DNA of 64,000 bases from Curtobacterium sp. VKM Ac-1395 (lineage in GTDB: Bacteria > Actinomycetota > Actinomycetes > Actinomycetales > Microbacteriaceae): positions 124,001-188,000 of the forward strand of contig NZ_JADKRX010000005.1 in assembly GCF_015350975.1 (NCBI RefSeq), given 5' to 3'. Under the pieces are notes generated by a model. The model was given only the letters and a program-made list of their open reading frames with translations. It had not been told where the DNA came from and searched no databases. This document shows, one piece after another, positions 37,616 through 46,555 of the stretch; the stretch's first letter is position 1; the number at the start of each line of letters is the position of its first letter. Both the position numbers and the translations under genes were made by a program.

Positions 37616-39301
37616 ATGCGCCGTTCCGCGTCCCCTTCCCGGTTCCTCGCCGTCGCCGCGGCGGCAGCAGCTGTCGTCGTCACGTCCACCGTCGTCGGCG
37701 CCGTCCCGGCGTCAGCGCACGGATGGGGCGCACCCGGCCACGGGCACGGCCACGGGAGCGACGCCGCACTCGCACCGCGGACCGCCTTCTCGATGGCGCC
37801 GGACGGGTCCGCCGGTGCGACGCAGGGCGGCGAGGGCATCCCCAACATCGACTCCGTCAAGAAGACCATCGCCACCTACTACGGCGACCCCGGCACGGGC
37901 ATCGCCGACAAGGCGGACTCCCCCTACATCCGCGAGATGGCCGGCATCGTCGCCCGGCAGACGGCGCAGCTGCAGCGGATCCACGACCACGCGGTCCGCC
38001 GCGGCGAGAAGCCCGCGATCGTGCTCGACGCCGACGACACCACCCTGTGGACCTACGACATGGAGGTGGCGGACATGCACTTCGTGTTCGACCCCACCGA
38101 ACAGGACGTCTGGGTGCAGGACCAGCGCTTCCCGGCCACCCCGTCGATGGTGGGCTTCGTGAACACCGCGTCGCGGATGGGCTTCACGGTCTTCGGGCTC
38201 ACCGGCCGGAACGACGACCAGAAGGCGGCCACCGTCGCCAACCTCACCAAGGTCGGGTACCAGGGCTTCACCCCGGACACCTTCTTCACGAAGTGGACCG
38301 GCGTCGGCGCCTCCCAGCAGCCGTCGTACGTGCAGTGCGCGACCGCCAAGTGCACCACCGTCGAGTACAAGGCCCAGACCCGCAAGCACATCGAGCAGGA
38401 CCTCGGGTACGACATCACGCTGAACGTCGGCGACCAGTGGAGCGACCTGCAGGGCGGGTACGCCGACCGCACCCTGAAGCTCCCCAACCCGACCTACTAC
38501 CTGCCCTCGACGAACCTGCCGGGTGTCACCGAGCCCCGGCTCGCACCGCGGACCCGGTTCACGATGGCGCCGGACGGCTCCTCCGGTGCCACGCAGGGCG
38601 GTGAGGGCATCCCGAACATCGACTCGGTGAAGTCCACGATCGCGACCTACTACGGCGACCCGGGCACCGGCATCGCGAACAAGGACGACTCCCCCTACAT
38701 CCGCGAGATGCGCTCGATCGTGGCCCGCCAGGCACCGGTCATCGCCGCCCAGTGCGCCGCCGGCCGGTACCAGCACCGCAACCCCGCCGTGGTCCTCGAC
38801 GCGGACGACACCACGCTGTGGACCTACGACATGGAGGTCGCCGACATGCACTTCGTGTTCAACCCCGCCGAGCAGGACGTCTGGGTCCAGGACCAGCGCT
38901 TCCCGGCCACCCCGTCGATGACGTCCCTCGTCGCCGTCGCGCAGCGGTCCGGCTGCACCGTCATCGGACTGACCGGCCGCAACGACGACCAGAAGGCGGC
39001 CACGATCGCCAACCTGCAGCAGGTCGGCTTCCCGCAGTTCGCCGCCGAACGCCGTGGCACGCAGACGTACTACACGAAGTGGACCGGTGTCGGTGCCTCG
39101 CAGCAGCCGTCGTACGTGCAGTGCGCCACTGCCAAGTGCACGACGGTCGAGTACAAGTCGCAGACACGTGCGCACATCGAGTCGCGCAGCGGCGGGCACC
39201 ACGACGTCGTGGCGAACATCGGCGACCAGTTCAGCGACCTGCTCGGGGGGTCGGCCGACCGGTCCGTCAAGCTGCCGAACCCCACGTACTACCTGCCGTG
39301 A
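37616..39301 (+). CDS. Secreted HAD-family acid phosphatase with two tandem catalytic domains
   Basis: 561-residue exported protein: signal peptide 1-34, His/Gly-rich linker, then two near-identical units (about 52-297 and 309-561). Each has class B/plant-type acid phosphatase HAD motifs: motif I DADDTTLW (Asp138 and Asp395 regions), motif II GLTGRNDDQK, the Lys region TVEYKxQTR and motif IV GDQxSDLxGG. Each also starts RTxFxMAPDGSxGATQGGEGIPNIDSVK and ends LPNPTYYLP. Both look catalytically complete. A single-domain enzyme is the family norm, so this is an intragenic duplication. Likely scavenges phosphate from organic phosphates outside the cell. Start ATG 37616 follows AGGA. Confidence 0.88.
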   Translation: MRRSASPSRFLAVAAAAAAVVVTSTVVGAVPASAHGWGAPGHGHGHGSDAALAPRTAFSMAPDGSAGATQGGEGIPNIDSVKKTIATYYGDPGTGIADKADSPYIREMAGIVARQTAQLQRIHDHAVRRGEKPAIVLDADDTTLWTYDMEVADMHFVFDPTEQDVWVQDQRFPATPSMVGFVNTASRMGFTVFGLTGRNDDQKAATVANLTKVGYQGFTPDTFFTKWTGVGASQQPSYVQCATAKCTTVEYKAQTRKHIEQDLGYDITLNVGDQWSDLQGGYADRTLKLPNPTYYLPSTNLPGVTEPRLAPRTRFTMAPDGSSGATQGGEGIPNIDSVKSTIATYYGDPGTGIANKDDSPYIREMRSIVARQAPVIAAQCAAGRYQHRNPAVVLDADDTTLWTYDMEVADMHFVFNPAEQDVWVQDQRFPATPSMTSLVAVAQRSGCTVIGLTGRNDDQKAATIANLQQVGFPQFAAERRGTQTYYTKWTGVGASQQPSYVQCATAKCTTVEYKSQTRAHIESRSGGHHDVVANIGDQFSDLLGGSADRSVKLPNPTYYLP

Positions 39302-39495
39302 GCAGCCACCCTGCGCAGATTGCCCCCCGGACTGGGGACGGCCATCACGTCGCACACTGTCATGTCAGCGGGAAGCCGCAAAGGGTGCGCTGACCTGCCT
39401 GCCGGACCAGACACCTCGGACGCGCGTCGTTAGCGTTGAGGCGTACTCGAAGGTGATGACGAGAACGATCTGGACCCTGGAGATCCCTGAGGCAG

Positions 39496-40428
39496 ATGTT
39501 CCGCGGGGTTCCCATGATCAAGCGTGTGATGACAGTGGTGGTGGTGGCGGCGGGTGCGGCGGCGCTGGCCCTCGCGACCGTCGCCCCGGCCGGCTCCTCC
39601 GAGCCCGCCCCCGGGACGGCCGGCAGCTCGGTGCAGAGCGCCACTCCCTCCGCTCCCACGACGAAGCAGCCCTCGGCTGCGGGGTCTGCAGCGTCCGCGC
39701 CCGTCGACGAGTCGACCACGCCCGCCGTCCCGCCCGTCACCGCCGCGACGGCGGAACCAGGTCCGGCGGCGCCCCCGGCTGCTGCTGACGTGACGACGGT
39801 CCCCCCGGCTGGCACCACGTTCTCCGAGGGCTTCGACACGCCCGCGTCGGCAGGTGGTGCCTTCGCTGCCACCTACGCGAACGCCTGGCAGCCCTACCCC
39901 GACGCCACCGGAGGCAAGTACTGGTCGAGCCTGGTCGCGAGTGCCCACGACGGCGTGATGGACGTCGCCCTGGACGGTTCACACGGTGTCGCCGGCACGT
40001 TCGGGACCCCGACTGATGCCTGGTCGCACGTCGGAGGGACCTTCAGCATCCGCGCGAAGGCCAGCGGCGGCGCCGGCAACGGCGTGGCCGTGATGCTCTG
40101 GCCGACGTCGAACGTCCGGAGCGACGGCGAGCTGAACTACCCCGAGGGGCAGTTCGACGGGCGCCCGACGGTCTTCCACCACTCGATGGTCCCCGGACAC
40201 GAGGACACGGCCAAGTCGATCGACACGCACGTCTCGTGGCACGGCTGGCACACCTACACGACCGACTGGGTCCCCGGGCAGTACGTCAAGTACTACCTCG
40301 ACGGCGAGCTCATCGGCACGGTGACCCAGAACGTCCCCACGACGGCGCACCGCTACATGGTCCAGACCGGCAACTGGGGCCAGCCGGGGCACCTGCTCAT
40401 CGACTGGGTCGCCACCACCACGAACTGA
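39496..40428 (+). CDS. Secreted GH16-like glycoside hydrolase
   Basis: 310 residues (304 if ATG 39514, preceded by GGGG, is used; start uncertain). A signal peptide is followed by an Ala/Pro/Thr linker to about residue 105, then a concanavalin-like domain: FSEGFDTPASAGGAF, KYWSSLVASAHDGVMDVAL, the active-site strand DGELNYPEGQFDG, and WHTYTTDWVPGQYVKYYLDGELIG, typical of family 16. The catalytic pattern expected is E-x-D-x-(x)-E; here it reads ELNYPE with Asn at the middle Asp, which may weaken hydrolysis or reflect a carbohydrate-binding role. TAGCGT near 39432 may be the -10. Confidence 0.75.
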   Translation: MFRGVPMIKRVMTVVVVAAGAAALALATVAPAGSSEPAPGTAGSSVQSATPSAPTTKQPSAAGSAASAPVDESTTPAVPPVTAATAEPGPAAPPAAADVTTVPPAGTTFSEGFDTPASAGGAFAATYANAWQPYPDATGGKYWSSLVASAHDGVMDVALDGSHGVAGTFGTPTDAWSHVGGTFSIRAKASGGAGNGVAVMLWPTSNVRSDGELNYPEGQFDGRPTVFHHSMVPGHEDTAKSIDTHVSWHGWHTYTTDWVPGQYVKYYLDGELIGTVTQNVPTTAHRYMVQTGNWGQPGHLLIDWVATTTN

Positions 40429-40562
40429 CGCGGCGGCCCGGTGGAGTCGGGTGGACGCCAGCTGCCGCGCTCGCGCTCCTGACGGCCGCGTTCTGCACAC
40501 CGCCGACCGCCGCGGTCACGTGAGGCGTGACGCGTGACGCGTGACGTGCCAGAACACAGAGA

Positions 40563-40607
40563 AGGCCCCGGTCTGACCTGCGCGTGAACGCGGTCTGACC
40601 GGGGCCT
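40563..40607. terminator. Hairpin between GH16 gene and tRNA-Thr
   Basis: Arms AGGCCCCGGTC (40563-40573) and its complement (40597-40607), lying between a rightward gene and the leftward tRNA, so it can end both. Upstream, 40525-40545 holds three tandem GCGTGAC heptads. Confidence 0.7.
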
Positions 40608-40614
40608 CCGAGGG

Positions 40615-40687
40615 AGCCGCCTGTCGGAATCGAACCGACGACCTATTCATTACGAGTGAATCGCTCTACCGACTGAGCTAAGGCGGC
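40615..40687 (-). tRNA. tRNA-Thr (anticodon CGU)
   Basis: On the minus strand the 7-bp acceptor stem pairs 40681-40687 with 40616-40622. The D arm is TTAGCTCAGTCGGTAGAGC, the anticodon stem ATTCA/TGAAT encloses CTCGTAA (anticodon CGT, codon ACG), and the T arm contains GGTTCGATTCC. The CCA end is not encoded. Confidence 0.95.
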
Positions 40688-40809
40688 GGACGCTCCGGAA
40701 CCGGAGCGGCACGGGTCACGACTATACAGGTTCAGACGGGTGAGCGCGAAACGAGCGCACCGCGCGCGTCGGCCGCGGTCCCCCTGCGTCCCACCGGAGG
40801 TCGCTGAGG

Positions 40810-41952
40810 TCAGCGCAGCGCGCGCACCAGGGTGACCAGGAGCGCTTCGAGTGCCAGCAACGCAGCGACGTTCGCGGCGATCCGCTGACGCGCCAGAGCG
40901 ATCGCATCGAGGATCTCGAGCGCCGCCGCCGGCGGGACCGACTCCTGGGCACGGTCGAGCTCGGCCTGCATCGCGAGGTTCACCGGTTCGCCCGGCGCAC
41001 CGAGTCCCATGAGCAGGAGGTCCCGGTAGAGCGAGGACACGTCGACCAGGATGCGGTCGAGGCCGTCGCGGAGGCTCCTGGTGGCCCGACGCTTCTGGTC
41101 CTCCTCCATGGCGCGGAGCTGCGACCGGAGCGCCGGCGGGACCGTGCCACCGGGTTCGACCCCGAGGGACCGGAGGGCGGCGTCACGCTCCTCTGCGTCG
41201 CGCTCGAGGGTGATGGACTTGGCGTCCTCGTCGGCGACGGCGAGGAGCTCAGCCGCGGCGGTGACGGCCTCCCCGACGCTCCGGATGCCGAGCACGGTCT
41301 GCAGGGTCCTGCGCCGACGCTCCCGGGCCTCTGGGCTGGTGGCGAGGCGCTGTGCCATGCCGATGTGGCTCTGGGCCTGCCGTGCCGCGTCGAGCGCGAG
41401 GGCGTGGTCGACACCCGTCCGGCTGACGAGCAGGTCGGCCACGGACTCGATGTCGGGGACCCGGAGCCGGACCGAACGGACGCGGGACCGGATGGTCGGG
41501 AGCAGGTCGGCCTCACTCGGCGCACACAGGATCCACACGGTGCGCTCCGGCGGTTCCTCGAGCGCCTTGAGCAGCAGGTTGGACGTGCGCTCCGTCATGC
41601 GGTCGGCGTCCTCGATGATGACGACACGCCACCGGCCCACGGACGGCGAGTAGTACGACGACGTGACGAGGTGCCGGATCTCGTCGATCGTGATGATCAC
41701 CCGCTGCGTGGTCAGCACGGAGACGTCCGGGTGCGTGTGCGCCGTGATCTGTCGGAGGGTGTGGTCGTCGTCCGGGCCGGAGCCGACGAGGGCTGCGGCG
41801 AAGGCGGTCGCGACGTTGGACCTGCCGGACCCTGCGGGGCCGGTGATCAACCACGAGTGGGTCATCCCGCCGGTGCCGTCGGGCGACTCGGCCGCGTTGC
41901 GGAGCGCGGCGACCGCTTCGTCCTGGCCGGTCAGGCCGTCCCACACGCTCAC
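40810..41952 (-). CDS. holB: DNA polymerase III subunit delta'
   Basis: Clamp-loader subunit. 380 residues from a GTG at 41952 (MSVWDGLTGQDEAV) with AGGA upstream. AAA+ features: WLITGPAGSGRSNVATAFAAAL (P-loop, GSGRSN instead of GKT/S, as typical for non-hydrolysing delta'), VIIEDADRMTERTSNLLLKALEEPPERTVWILCAP and RSRVRSVRL. The zinc-binding Cys cluster found in gamma/tau is absent. Third gene of topA-tmk-holB, a conserved order in many actinobacteria. Confidence 0.93.
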   Translation of the reverse strand: MSVWDGLTGQDEAVAALRNAAESPDGTGGMTHSWLITGPAGSGRSNVATAFAAALVGSGPDDDHTLRQITAHTHPDVSVLTTQRVIITIDEIRHLVTSSYYSPSVGRWRVVIIEDADRMTERTSNLLLKALEEPPERTVWILCAPSEADLLPTIRSRVRSVRLRVPDIESVADLLVSRTGVDHALALDAARQAQSHIGMAQRLATSPEARERRRRTLQTVLGIRSVGEAVTAAAELLAVADEDAKSITLERDAEERDAALRSLGVEPGGTVPPALRSQLRAMEEDQKRRATRSLRDGLDRILVDVSSLYRDLLLMGLGAPGEPVNLAMQAELDRAQESVPPAAALEILDAIALARQRIAANVAALLALEALLVTLVRALR

Positions 41953-42019
41953 GCGGACATCCTGGCAGCGACCACCGACGGGGCGCGCGTCCCGGCGGCA
42001 ACGGCCGACGGCGCCGCGC

Positions 42020-42652
42020 TCAAGTGTCGATCCCGACGAGCGGTGCCAGCGCGCGGCGGATCGCCTGCTGGACGTCGTCCGCGGGCTGGGCGGCGTCCAC
42101 CACGAGGAACCGGTCGGGCTCGGCGTCCGCCATGTCCAGGAAGGCCCGGCGGACGGTGTCGTGGAACGCAGCGGCTTCGGACTCGAGACGGTCGAAGGTG
42201 TCGCCACGAGCGGCAGCGACGCGGGCACGGCCCTCGGCGACGTCGAGGTCGAGCAGCACCGTCCGATCGGGCCGGAGGCCGTCGGCAGCCCACGCAGAGA
42301 CGTCGCGGACGTGGTCGGCACCGAGACCACGGGCCACGCCCTGGTACGCGACGGAGGAGTCGATGTAGCGGTCCTGCAGCACGACGTCGCCCCGGGCGAG
42401 CGCCGGCCGCACCACGGTCTCGACGTGGTGCGCCCGGTCGGCTGCGTACAGCAGGGCCTCGGCGCGCGGGGCGATGTGCCCCCGCTCGTGCAGGACGATC
42501 TCCCGGATGCGGAGCCCGAGGTCGGTGCCCCCGGGTTCGCGGGTGCGCACGACCGTGCGGCCATGGGCCTCGAGCCACGCCGTCAGGAGTTCGACCTGCG
42601 TGGTCTTCCCCGCCCCGTCGCCGCCCTCGAGCGTGATGAAGCGGCCGGTCAC
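42020..42652 (-). CDS. tmk: Thymidylate kinase
   Basis: Phosphorylates dTMP to dTDP. 210 residues: P-loop FITLEGGDGAGKTTQ, the DR(E/Y) region TREPGGTDLGLRIRE, the substrate motif QDRYIDSSVAYQG, and a lid region with the Arg-rich EGRARVAAARGD. The GTG start at 42652 overlaps the topA stop (GTGA), while holB follows after 67 nt. Length and motifs are standard. Confidence 0.95.
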   Translation of the reverse strand: MTGRFITLEGGDGAGKTTQVELLTAWLEAHGRTVVRTREPGGTDLGLRIREIVLHERGHIAPRAEALLYAADRAHHVETVVRPALARGDVVLQDRYIDSSVAYQGVARGLGADHVRDVSAWAADGLRPDRTVLLDLDVAEGRARVAAARGDTFDRLESEAAAFHDTVRRAFLDMADAEPDRFLVVDAAQPADDVQQAIRRALAPLVGIDT

Positions 42653-45468
42653 TTCTTCTTGGCCGGAGCGCGTCGCGCGGGGGCCTTCTTCTTCACGGGG
42701 CCCTTCGCGCGCTTGTCGGCGAGCAGCTGGACGGCCCGTTCGAAGTCCACGGCCTCGACCTCTTCGCCGCGCGGGATCGTGGCGTTCGTCTCACCATCGG
42801 TGACGTACGGCCCGAAACGGCCGTCCTTCATCTTGATCGGCTTGCCGGACACCGGGTCCGCTTCGAACTCCTTGAGCGACGCACTCGCGGCGCGCTTGGC
42901 GCCGTACTTCGGCTGCGCGAAGATCTCGAGCGCGCCGGCCAGGTCGACGTCGAAGATGGCGTCCTCGCTCGGCAGCGTGCGGGTGTCCGTCCCCTTCTTC
43001 AGGTACGGGCCGTAGCGACCGTTCTGCGCGGTGATCTCGTCGCCGGACTCCGGGTCGGCGCCGACGGTCCTGGGCAGGGACAGCAGCTTCAGCGCCGTCT
43101 CGAGGTCCACGCTCTGCGGGTCCATCGACTTGAACAGCGACGCGGTGCGCTCCTTCGGAGCGGCAGCCTTCTTCGCGGGCTTCTTGGCCTTGGTCGCCGT
43201 GGCGGTCGTCCCGGCGGCGGCGGCCTTCTTCGCGGCGGCTGCGGTGGTCTTCTTCGCAGCAGCGGTGGTCGCGACGGGCTCCGGCTCGGCAGGGGTCTCG
43301 ATGACCTCTCCCGTGGCGGGGTCCACCTGGGGCTCGGGCTCGGGCGTGCGCTCGGTCACGTACGGACCGAAGCGGCCGTCCTTCGCCAGGACCTCTTTCC
43401 CCGTCTCCGGGTTGATGCCGACCACGCGGTCGCTGACGACCGGGGCCTCGACGAGTTCGCGGGCCTTCTCGGCCGTGAGCTCGTCCGGGGCGAGGTCCTC
43501 GGGGACGTTGACGCGGCGGGGCTTCTCCGGGTCGTCGCTCGGGGTCTCGATGTACGGGCCGTACCGACCGATGCGGAGGGTCAGCCCGGGCGAGAGCTCG
43601 ACGGAGTTGATCTCCCTGGCGTCGATCTCACCGAGGTTGTCGATGACCGTGCGGAGGCCGCGCTGGTCTCCGCCACCGAAGTAGAAGCCCTTGAGCCAGT
43701 CGACGCGGTCGGCCTCGCCGTTGGCGATCCGGTCGAGGTCGTTCTCCATCTCGGCCGTGAAGTCGTACTCCACGAGGTCGCCGAAGTAGTCCTCGAGCAG
43801 CCGGACCACGCTGAACGCGATCCAGTTCGGGACGAGCGAGGTGCCACGCGGGGTCACGTAGCCGCGGTCGACGATCGTCGAGATGATCGCGGCGTACGTG
43901 GACGGACGCCCGATGCCGAGCTCCTCCAGCGTCTTGACCAGGCTGGCCTCGGTGTAGCGGGGCGGGGCGGAGGTGTCGTGGCCCTTGGCCTCGACCTCGT
44001 CGACGCCGAGGTGGTCGCCCTCGGTCATCACCGGGAGCTTGGCGTCCGCGGCGTTCGCCGATGCGTCGTGGCGCTCTTCGTCGCGGCCTTCTTCGTAGGC
44101 GTTGAGGAAGCCGCGGAACGTGATGACGGTGCCGGACGCGGTGAACTCGACGTCCGTGCCCGTCGCCGTGGACGCGAGGCCCTCGACGGACTCCGTGGAG
44201 GTGATCCCGAGGACCACGGACGCGGTGGAGCCCTTGGCGTCGGCCATCTGCGACGCGACGGTGCGCTTCCAGATGAGGTCGTAGAGCTTCCAGTCGTTGC
44301 CGCGGAGGACCTTCTCCATCTGCGACGGCGTGCGGAACACGTCACCGGCGGGACGGATGGCCTCGTGGGCTTCCTGGGCGTTCTTGCTCTTGCCGGCGTA
44401 GCTGCGCGGCTTGTCCGGGATGGTGTCCCCGCCGTAGAGCTCGGCGGCCTGCTTGCGGGCGGCGGCGACGGCCTGCTGCGAGAGCGACGCGGAGTCGGTT
44501 CGCATGTAGGTGATGTGGCCGTTCTCGTACAGCGACTGGGCGACGCTCATCGTCTGGCGCGCGGAGAAGCGGAGCTTGCGCGCGGCCTCCTGCTGCAGGG
44601 TCGACGTGGTGAAGGGCGCGGCCGGTCGTCGCGTGTAGGGCTTGGAGTCGACGCTGCGCACGACGGCGTCCCCGGCACGCTCGAGCACGGCGGTCAGGGC
44701 GGTGGCGGAGGCCTCGTCGAGCCGCACGGCGTCGGAGGTGGTGACACCGCGGTCGTCGAAGTCACGGCCGGAGGCGACACGCGTGCCGTGGATCCGGGCG
44801 AGCTTGGCCGTGAACGCGCTGTCGCCGGCCTTCTCGAATCGAGCGGTCAGGTCCCAGTAGTTCGCCGAGACGAAGGCGAGTCGCTCGCGCTCCCGGTCGA
44901 CGACGAGTCGGGTGGCAGCGGACTGCACGCGGCCGGCGGACAGGCCGGGGCCGACCTTGCGCCACAGCACCGGCGAGACCTCGAAGCCGTAGAGACGGTC
45001 GAGGATGCGGCGGGTCTCCTGGGCGTCGACCAAGGCGGTGTCGAGTTCGCGGGTGGCTTCCTGAGCCCGCTGGATGGCTTCCTTGGTGATCTCGTGGAAG
45101 ACCATGCGCTTGACGGGCACCTTGGGCTTCAGGACCTGCAGGAGGTGCCACGCGATGGCCTCGCCCTCGCGGTCCTCATCTGTTGCGAGGTAGAGCTCGT
45201 CGGCGTCCTTCAGAGCGCGCTTGAGGTCGGCGACCGTCTTCTTCTTGGCGTCGGAGACCACGTAGTACGGCTCGAACCCGTTGTCGACGTCGACCGAGAA
45301 CTTGCCGATCGACCCCTTCTTGAGCTCCGGGGGCAGGTTCTTGGGCTCGATGAGGTCACGGATGTGTCCGACTGACGCCTGGACTTCGTATCCGTCACCG
45401 AGGTATTGCGCGATCGTCTTCGCCTTCGCGGGGCTCTCGACGATCACGAGCTTCTTCGTGCCTGGCAC
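42649..45468 (-). CDS. topA: DNA topoisomerase I
   Basis: Relaxes negative supercoils. 939 residues: TOPRIM domain with KLVIVESPAKAKTIAQYL (Glu11) and ATDEDREGE (Asp97, Asp99), the active-site Tyr321 in NGHITYMRTDS, and several C-terminal GRYGPY/GRFGPYV topo C-repeats. These are interrupted by Ala/Lys/Thr-rich linkers and end in a basic tail (PVKKKAPARRAPAKKK). The Lys-rich tail replaces the zinc fingers of proteobacterial TopA, as in other actinobacteria. GTG 45468 with AAGGAG four bases upstream was chosen over longer readings that lack homology. Confidence 0.96.
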   Translation of the reverse strand: MPGTKKLVIVESPAKAKTIAQYLGDGYEVQASVGHIRDLIEPKNLPPELKKGSIGKFSVDVDNGFEPYYVVSDAKKKTVADLKRALKDADELYLATDEDREGEAIAWHLLQVLKPKVPVKRMVFHEITKEAIQRAQEATRELDTALVDAQETRRILDRLYGFEVSPVLWRKVGPGLSAGRVQSAATRLVVDRERERLAFVSANYWDLTARFEKAGDSAFTAKLARIHGTRVASGRDFDDRGVTTSDAVRLDEASATALTAVLERAGDAVVRSVDSKPYTRRPAAPFTTSTLQQEAARKLRFSARQTMSVAQSLYENGHITYMRTDSASLSQQAVAAARKQAAELYGGDTIPDKPRSYAGKSKNAQEAHEAIRPAGDVFRTPSQMEKVLRGNDWKLYDLIWKRTVASQMADAKGSTASVVLGITSTESVEGLASTATGTDVEFTASGTVITFRGFLNAYEEGRDEERHDASANAADAKLPVMTEGDHLGVDEVEAKGHDTSAPPRYTEASLVKTLEELGIGRPSTYAAIISTIVDRGYVTPRGTSLVPNWIAFSVVRLLEDYFGDLVEYDFTAEMENDLDRIANGEADRVDWLKGFYFGGGDQRGLRTVIDNLGEIDAREINSVELSPGLTLRIGRYGPYIETPSDDPEKPRRVNVPEDLAPDELTAEKARELVEAPVVSDRVVGINPETGKEVLAKDGRFGPYVTERTPEPEPQVDPATGEVIETPAEPEPVATTAAAKKTTAAAAKKAAAAGTTATATKAKKPAKKAAAPKERTASLFKSMDPQSVDLETALKLLSLPRTVGADPESGDEITAQNGRYGPYLKKGTDTRTLPSEDAIFDVDLAGALEIFAQPKYGAKRAASASLKEFEADPVSGKPIKMKDGRFGPYVTDGETNATIPRGEEVEAVDFERAVQLLADKRAKGPVKKKAPARRAPAKKK

Positions 45469-45611
45469 GTGACTCCTTGATCGATGGTGCTGTCGGCCCT
45501 GGGACGCGGACGCGCCCGGGTCGACCGGGACATCGATGACCGGCGGGCCGACAGGCACACCATACACACAGTGACGGGGATGCCCGCCGGGTCGATGTCC
45601 GGGCCGTGTCG

Positions 45612-45977
45612 TCATCTGTCGACGGGCGGAGGACCGGCGAGCGCGGCGGCTTCCACCGTGAACGGACCGGCACGCAGGCCCACCCGGATCCGGACGACGG
45701 CGTCGGCGACGTCGCACGAGGAGACCCGCGCCCCGTTGCCGCGCGCGGTCCGGTCCGCGGCTGCGCACGGTGCGCCGGGGACCAGCCCGACAGCTGCCGC
45801 TGCCCCGGCCACGGCGGCGGCGTCTGCGGCCCCCTGGGACCGCACGACCGCGACCCGTGTCCCCGCGGCGGCGAGGAGCACCGTGGCCAGGAACACCGTC
45901 GTGGTGACGACGCCGACCATGACGACCGTCGCGGAACCGCGGTCAGCGGCCGCCGTCCGCCGCGCAGCCCGTCGCAC
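45612..45977 (-). CDS. TadE-like secreted/pilus-associated protein (Rv3654c family)
   Basis: 121-residue protein beginning at GTG 45977, overlapping the tadE gene by 35 nt. After a short Arg-rich start it has DRGSATVVMVGVVTTTVFLATVLLAA, the single hydrophobic helix preceded by a G-S/E-type processing motif of TadE/Flp-like proteins. The segment VAVVRSQGAADAAAVAGAAA follows, then two Cys residues. Last gene of the Tad cluster. In mycobacteria the equivalent gene occupies the same place. Probable minor pseudopilin. Confidence 0.78.
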   Translation of the reverse strand: MRRAARRTAAADRGSATVVMVGVVTTTVFLATVLLAAAGTRVAVVRSQGAADAAAVAGAAAAVGLVPGAPCAAADRTARGNGARVSSCDVADAVVRIRVGLRAGPFTVEAAALAGPPPVDR

Positions 45978-46275
45978 CGAGCGTGAGGGAGGAGAAGGGC
46001 CCGCTGCCCGTGCGCTCGACGGTGACGCAGACCAGTCCGTCGTGCCGGGCGACGTGGCTGTCGGATCCACCGGCGAGACGCCCCAGGGCAGCCCGGGCAC
46101 CGTCGGCGTCGTCCCGGCCCCAGGCCCGGGCGGCCGTGGCGGCAGCGACCTGCAGACGACCCTGCGCGTCGACGAGCACGACCCCGCCGATCGCCAGGGA
46201 CACGACCACGGCCACGACGGGCAACGCGACGGCGAACTCGACCGTGACGGCACCGCGGTCACAGGGAGAGCGCAC
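45943..46275 (-). CDS. TadE family pilus assembly protein
   Basis: 110 residues from a GTG at 46275, overlapping the DUF4244 gene by 17 nt. DRGAVTVEFAVALPVVAVVVSLAIGGVVLVDAQGRLQVAAATAARAWG is the TadE signature of one hydrophobic helix followed by an amphipathic helix; I cite it here by its parts DRGAVTVEFAVALP and VAAATAARAW. Cys residues in LVCVTVE and ATGCAADG may form a disulfide outside. Predicted minor pseudopilin of the Flp apparatus. Confidence 0.82.
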   Translation of the reverse strand: MRSPCDRGAVTVEFAVALPVVAVVVSLAIGGVVLVDAQGRLQVAAATAARAWGRDDADGARAALGRLAGGSDSHVARHDGLVCVTVERTGSGPFSSLTLGATGCAADGGR

Positions 46276-46471
46276 CGCGGACCAGGTCGGTGAGGATCGC
46301 CTGGACCTCGCCGGAGCGCATCACCGCCACGAGGACGCCGGCGAAGGCCACCGCGGCGAGGATCACGACGGCGTACTCGGCGGTGGCGGACCCGCGGTCG
46401 TCGTCGAGTGCAGGAGGACGGTGGACGTCGGAGCGGCGAACGGGCTGGGCGTCCGGGGTGTGGGTGGTCAT
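46259..46471 (-). CDS. DUF4244 protein, probable Flp-type pilin
   Basis: 70 residues. A hydrophilic leader ends in DDDRGSATAEYAVVILAAVAFAG: a Gly before a Glu/Tyr-containing hydrophobic helix, the pattern of Flp pilins cleaved by prepilin peptidase. A short C-terminal part (SGEVQAILTDLVRGALSL) follows. ATG 46471 has AAGGGAA upstream. In actinobacterial Tad clusters the DUF4244 gene occupies the major-pilin position between TadC and TadE. Confidence 0.83.
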   Translation of the reverse strand: MTTHTPDAQPVRRSDVHRPPALDDDRGSATAEYAVVILAAVAFAGVLVAVMRSGEVQAILTDLVRGALSL

Positions 46472-46555
46472 GGTGGGTTCCCTTCTCTTCTGGTGGGACC
46501 AGCCTGGCGACCGGGCACGACCGACGACCCGGCCCAGGACGCACCCGTGGACAAG

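Noticed and set aside
40615..40687. tRNA-Thr as the integration target of the element
   Set aside because: The element is 7.5 kb away and uses a core inside tadA; no tRNA fragment is repeated at its ends.
43978..45375. 465-codon rightward frame opposite topA
   Set aside because: Antisense shadow of a fully conserved topoisomerase; no ribosome-binding site or domain.
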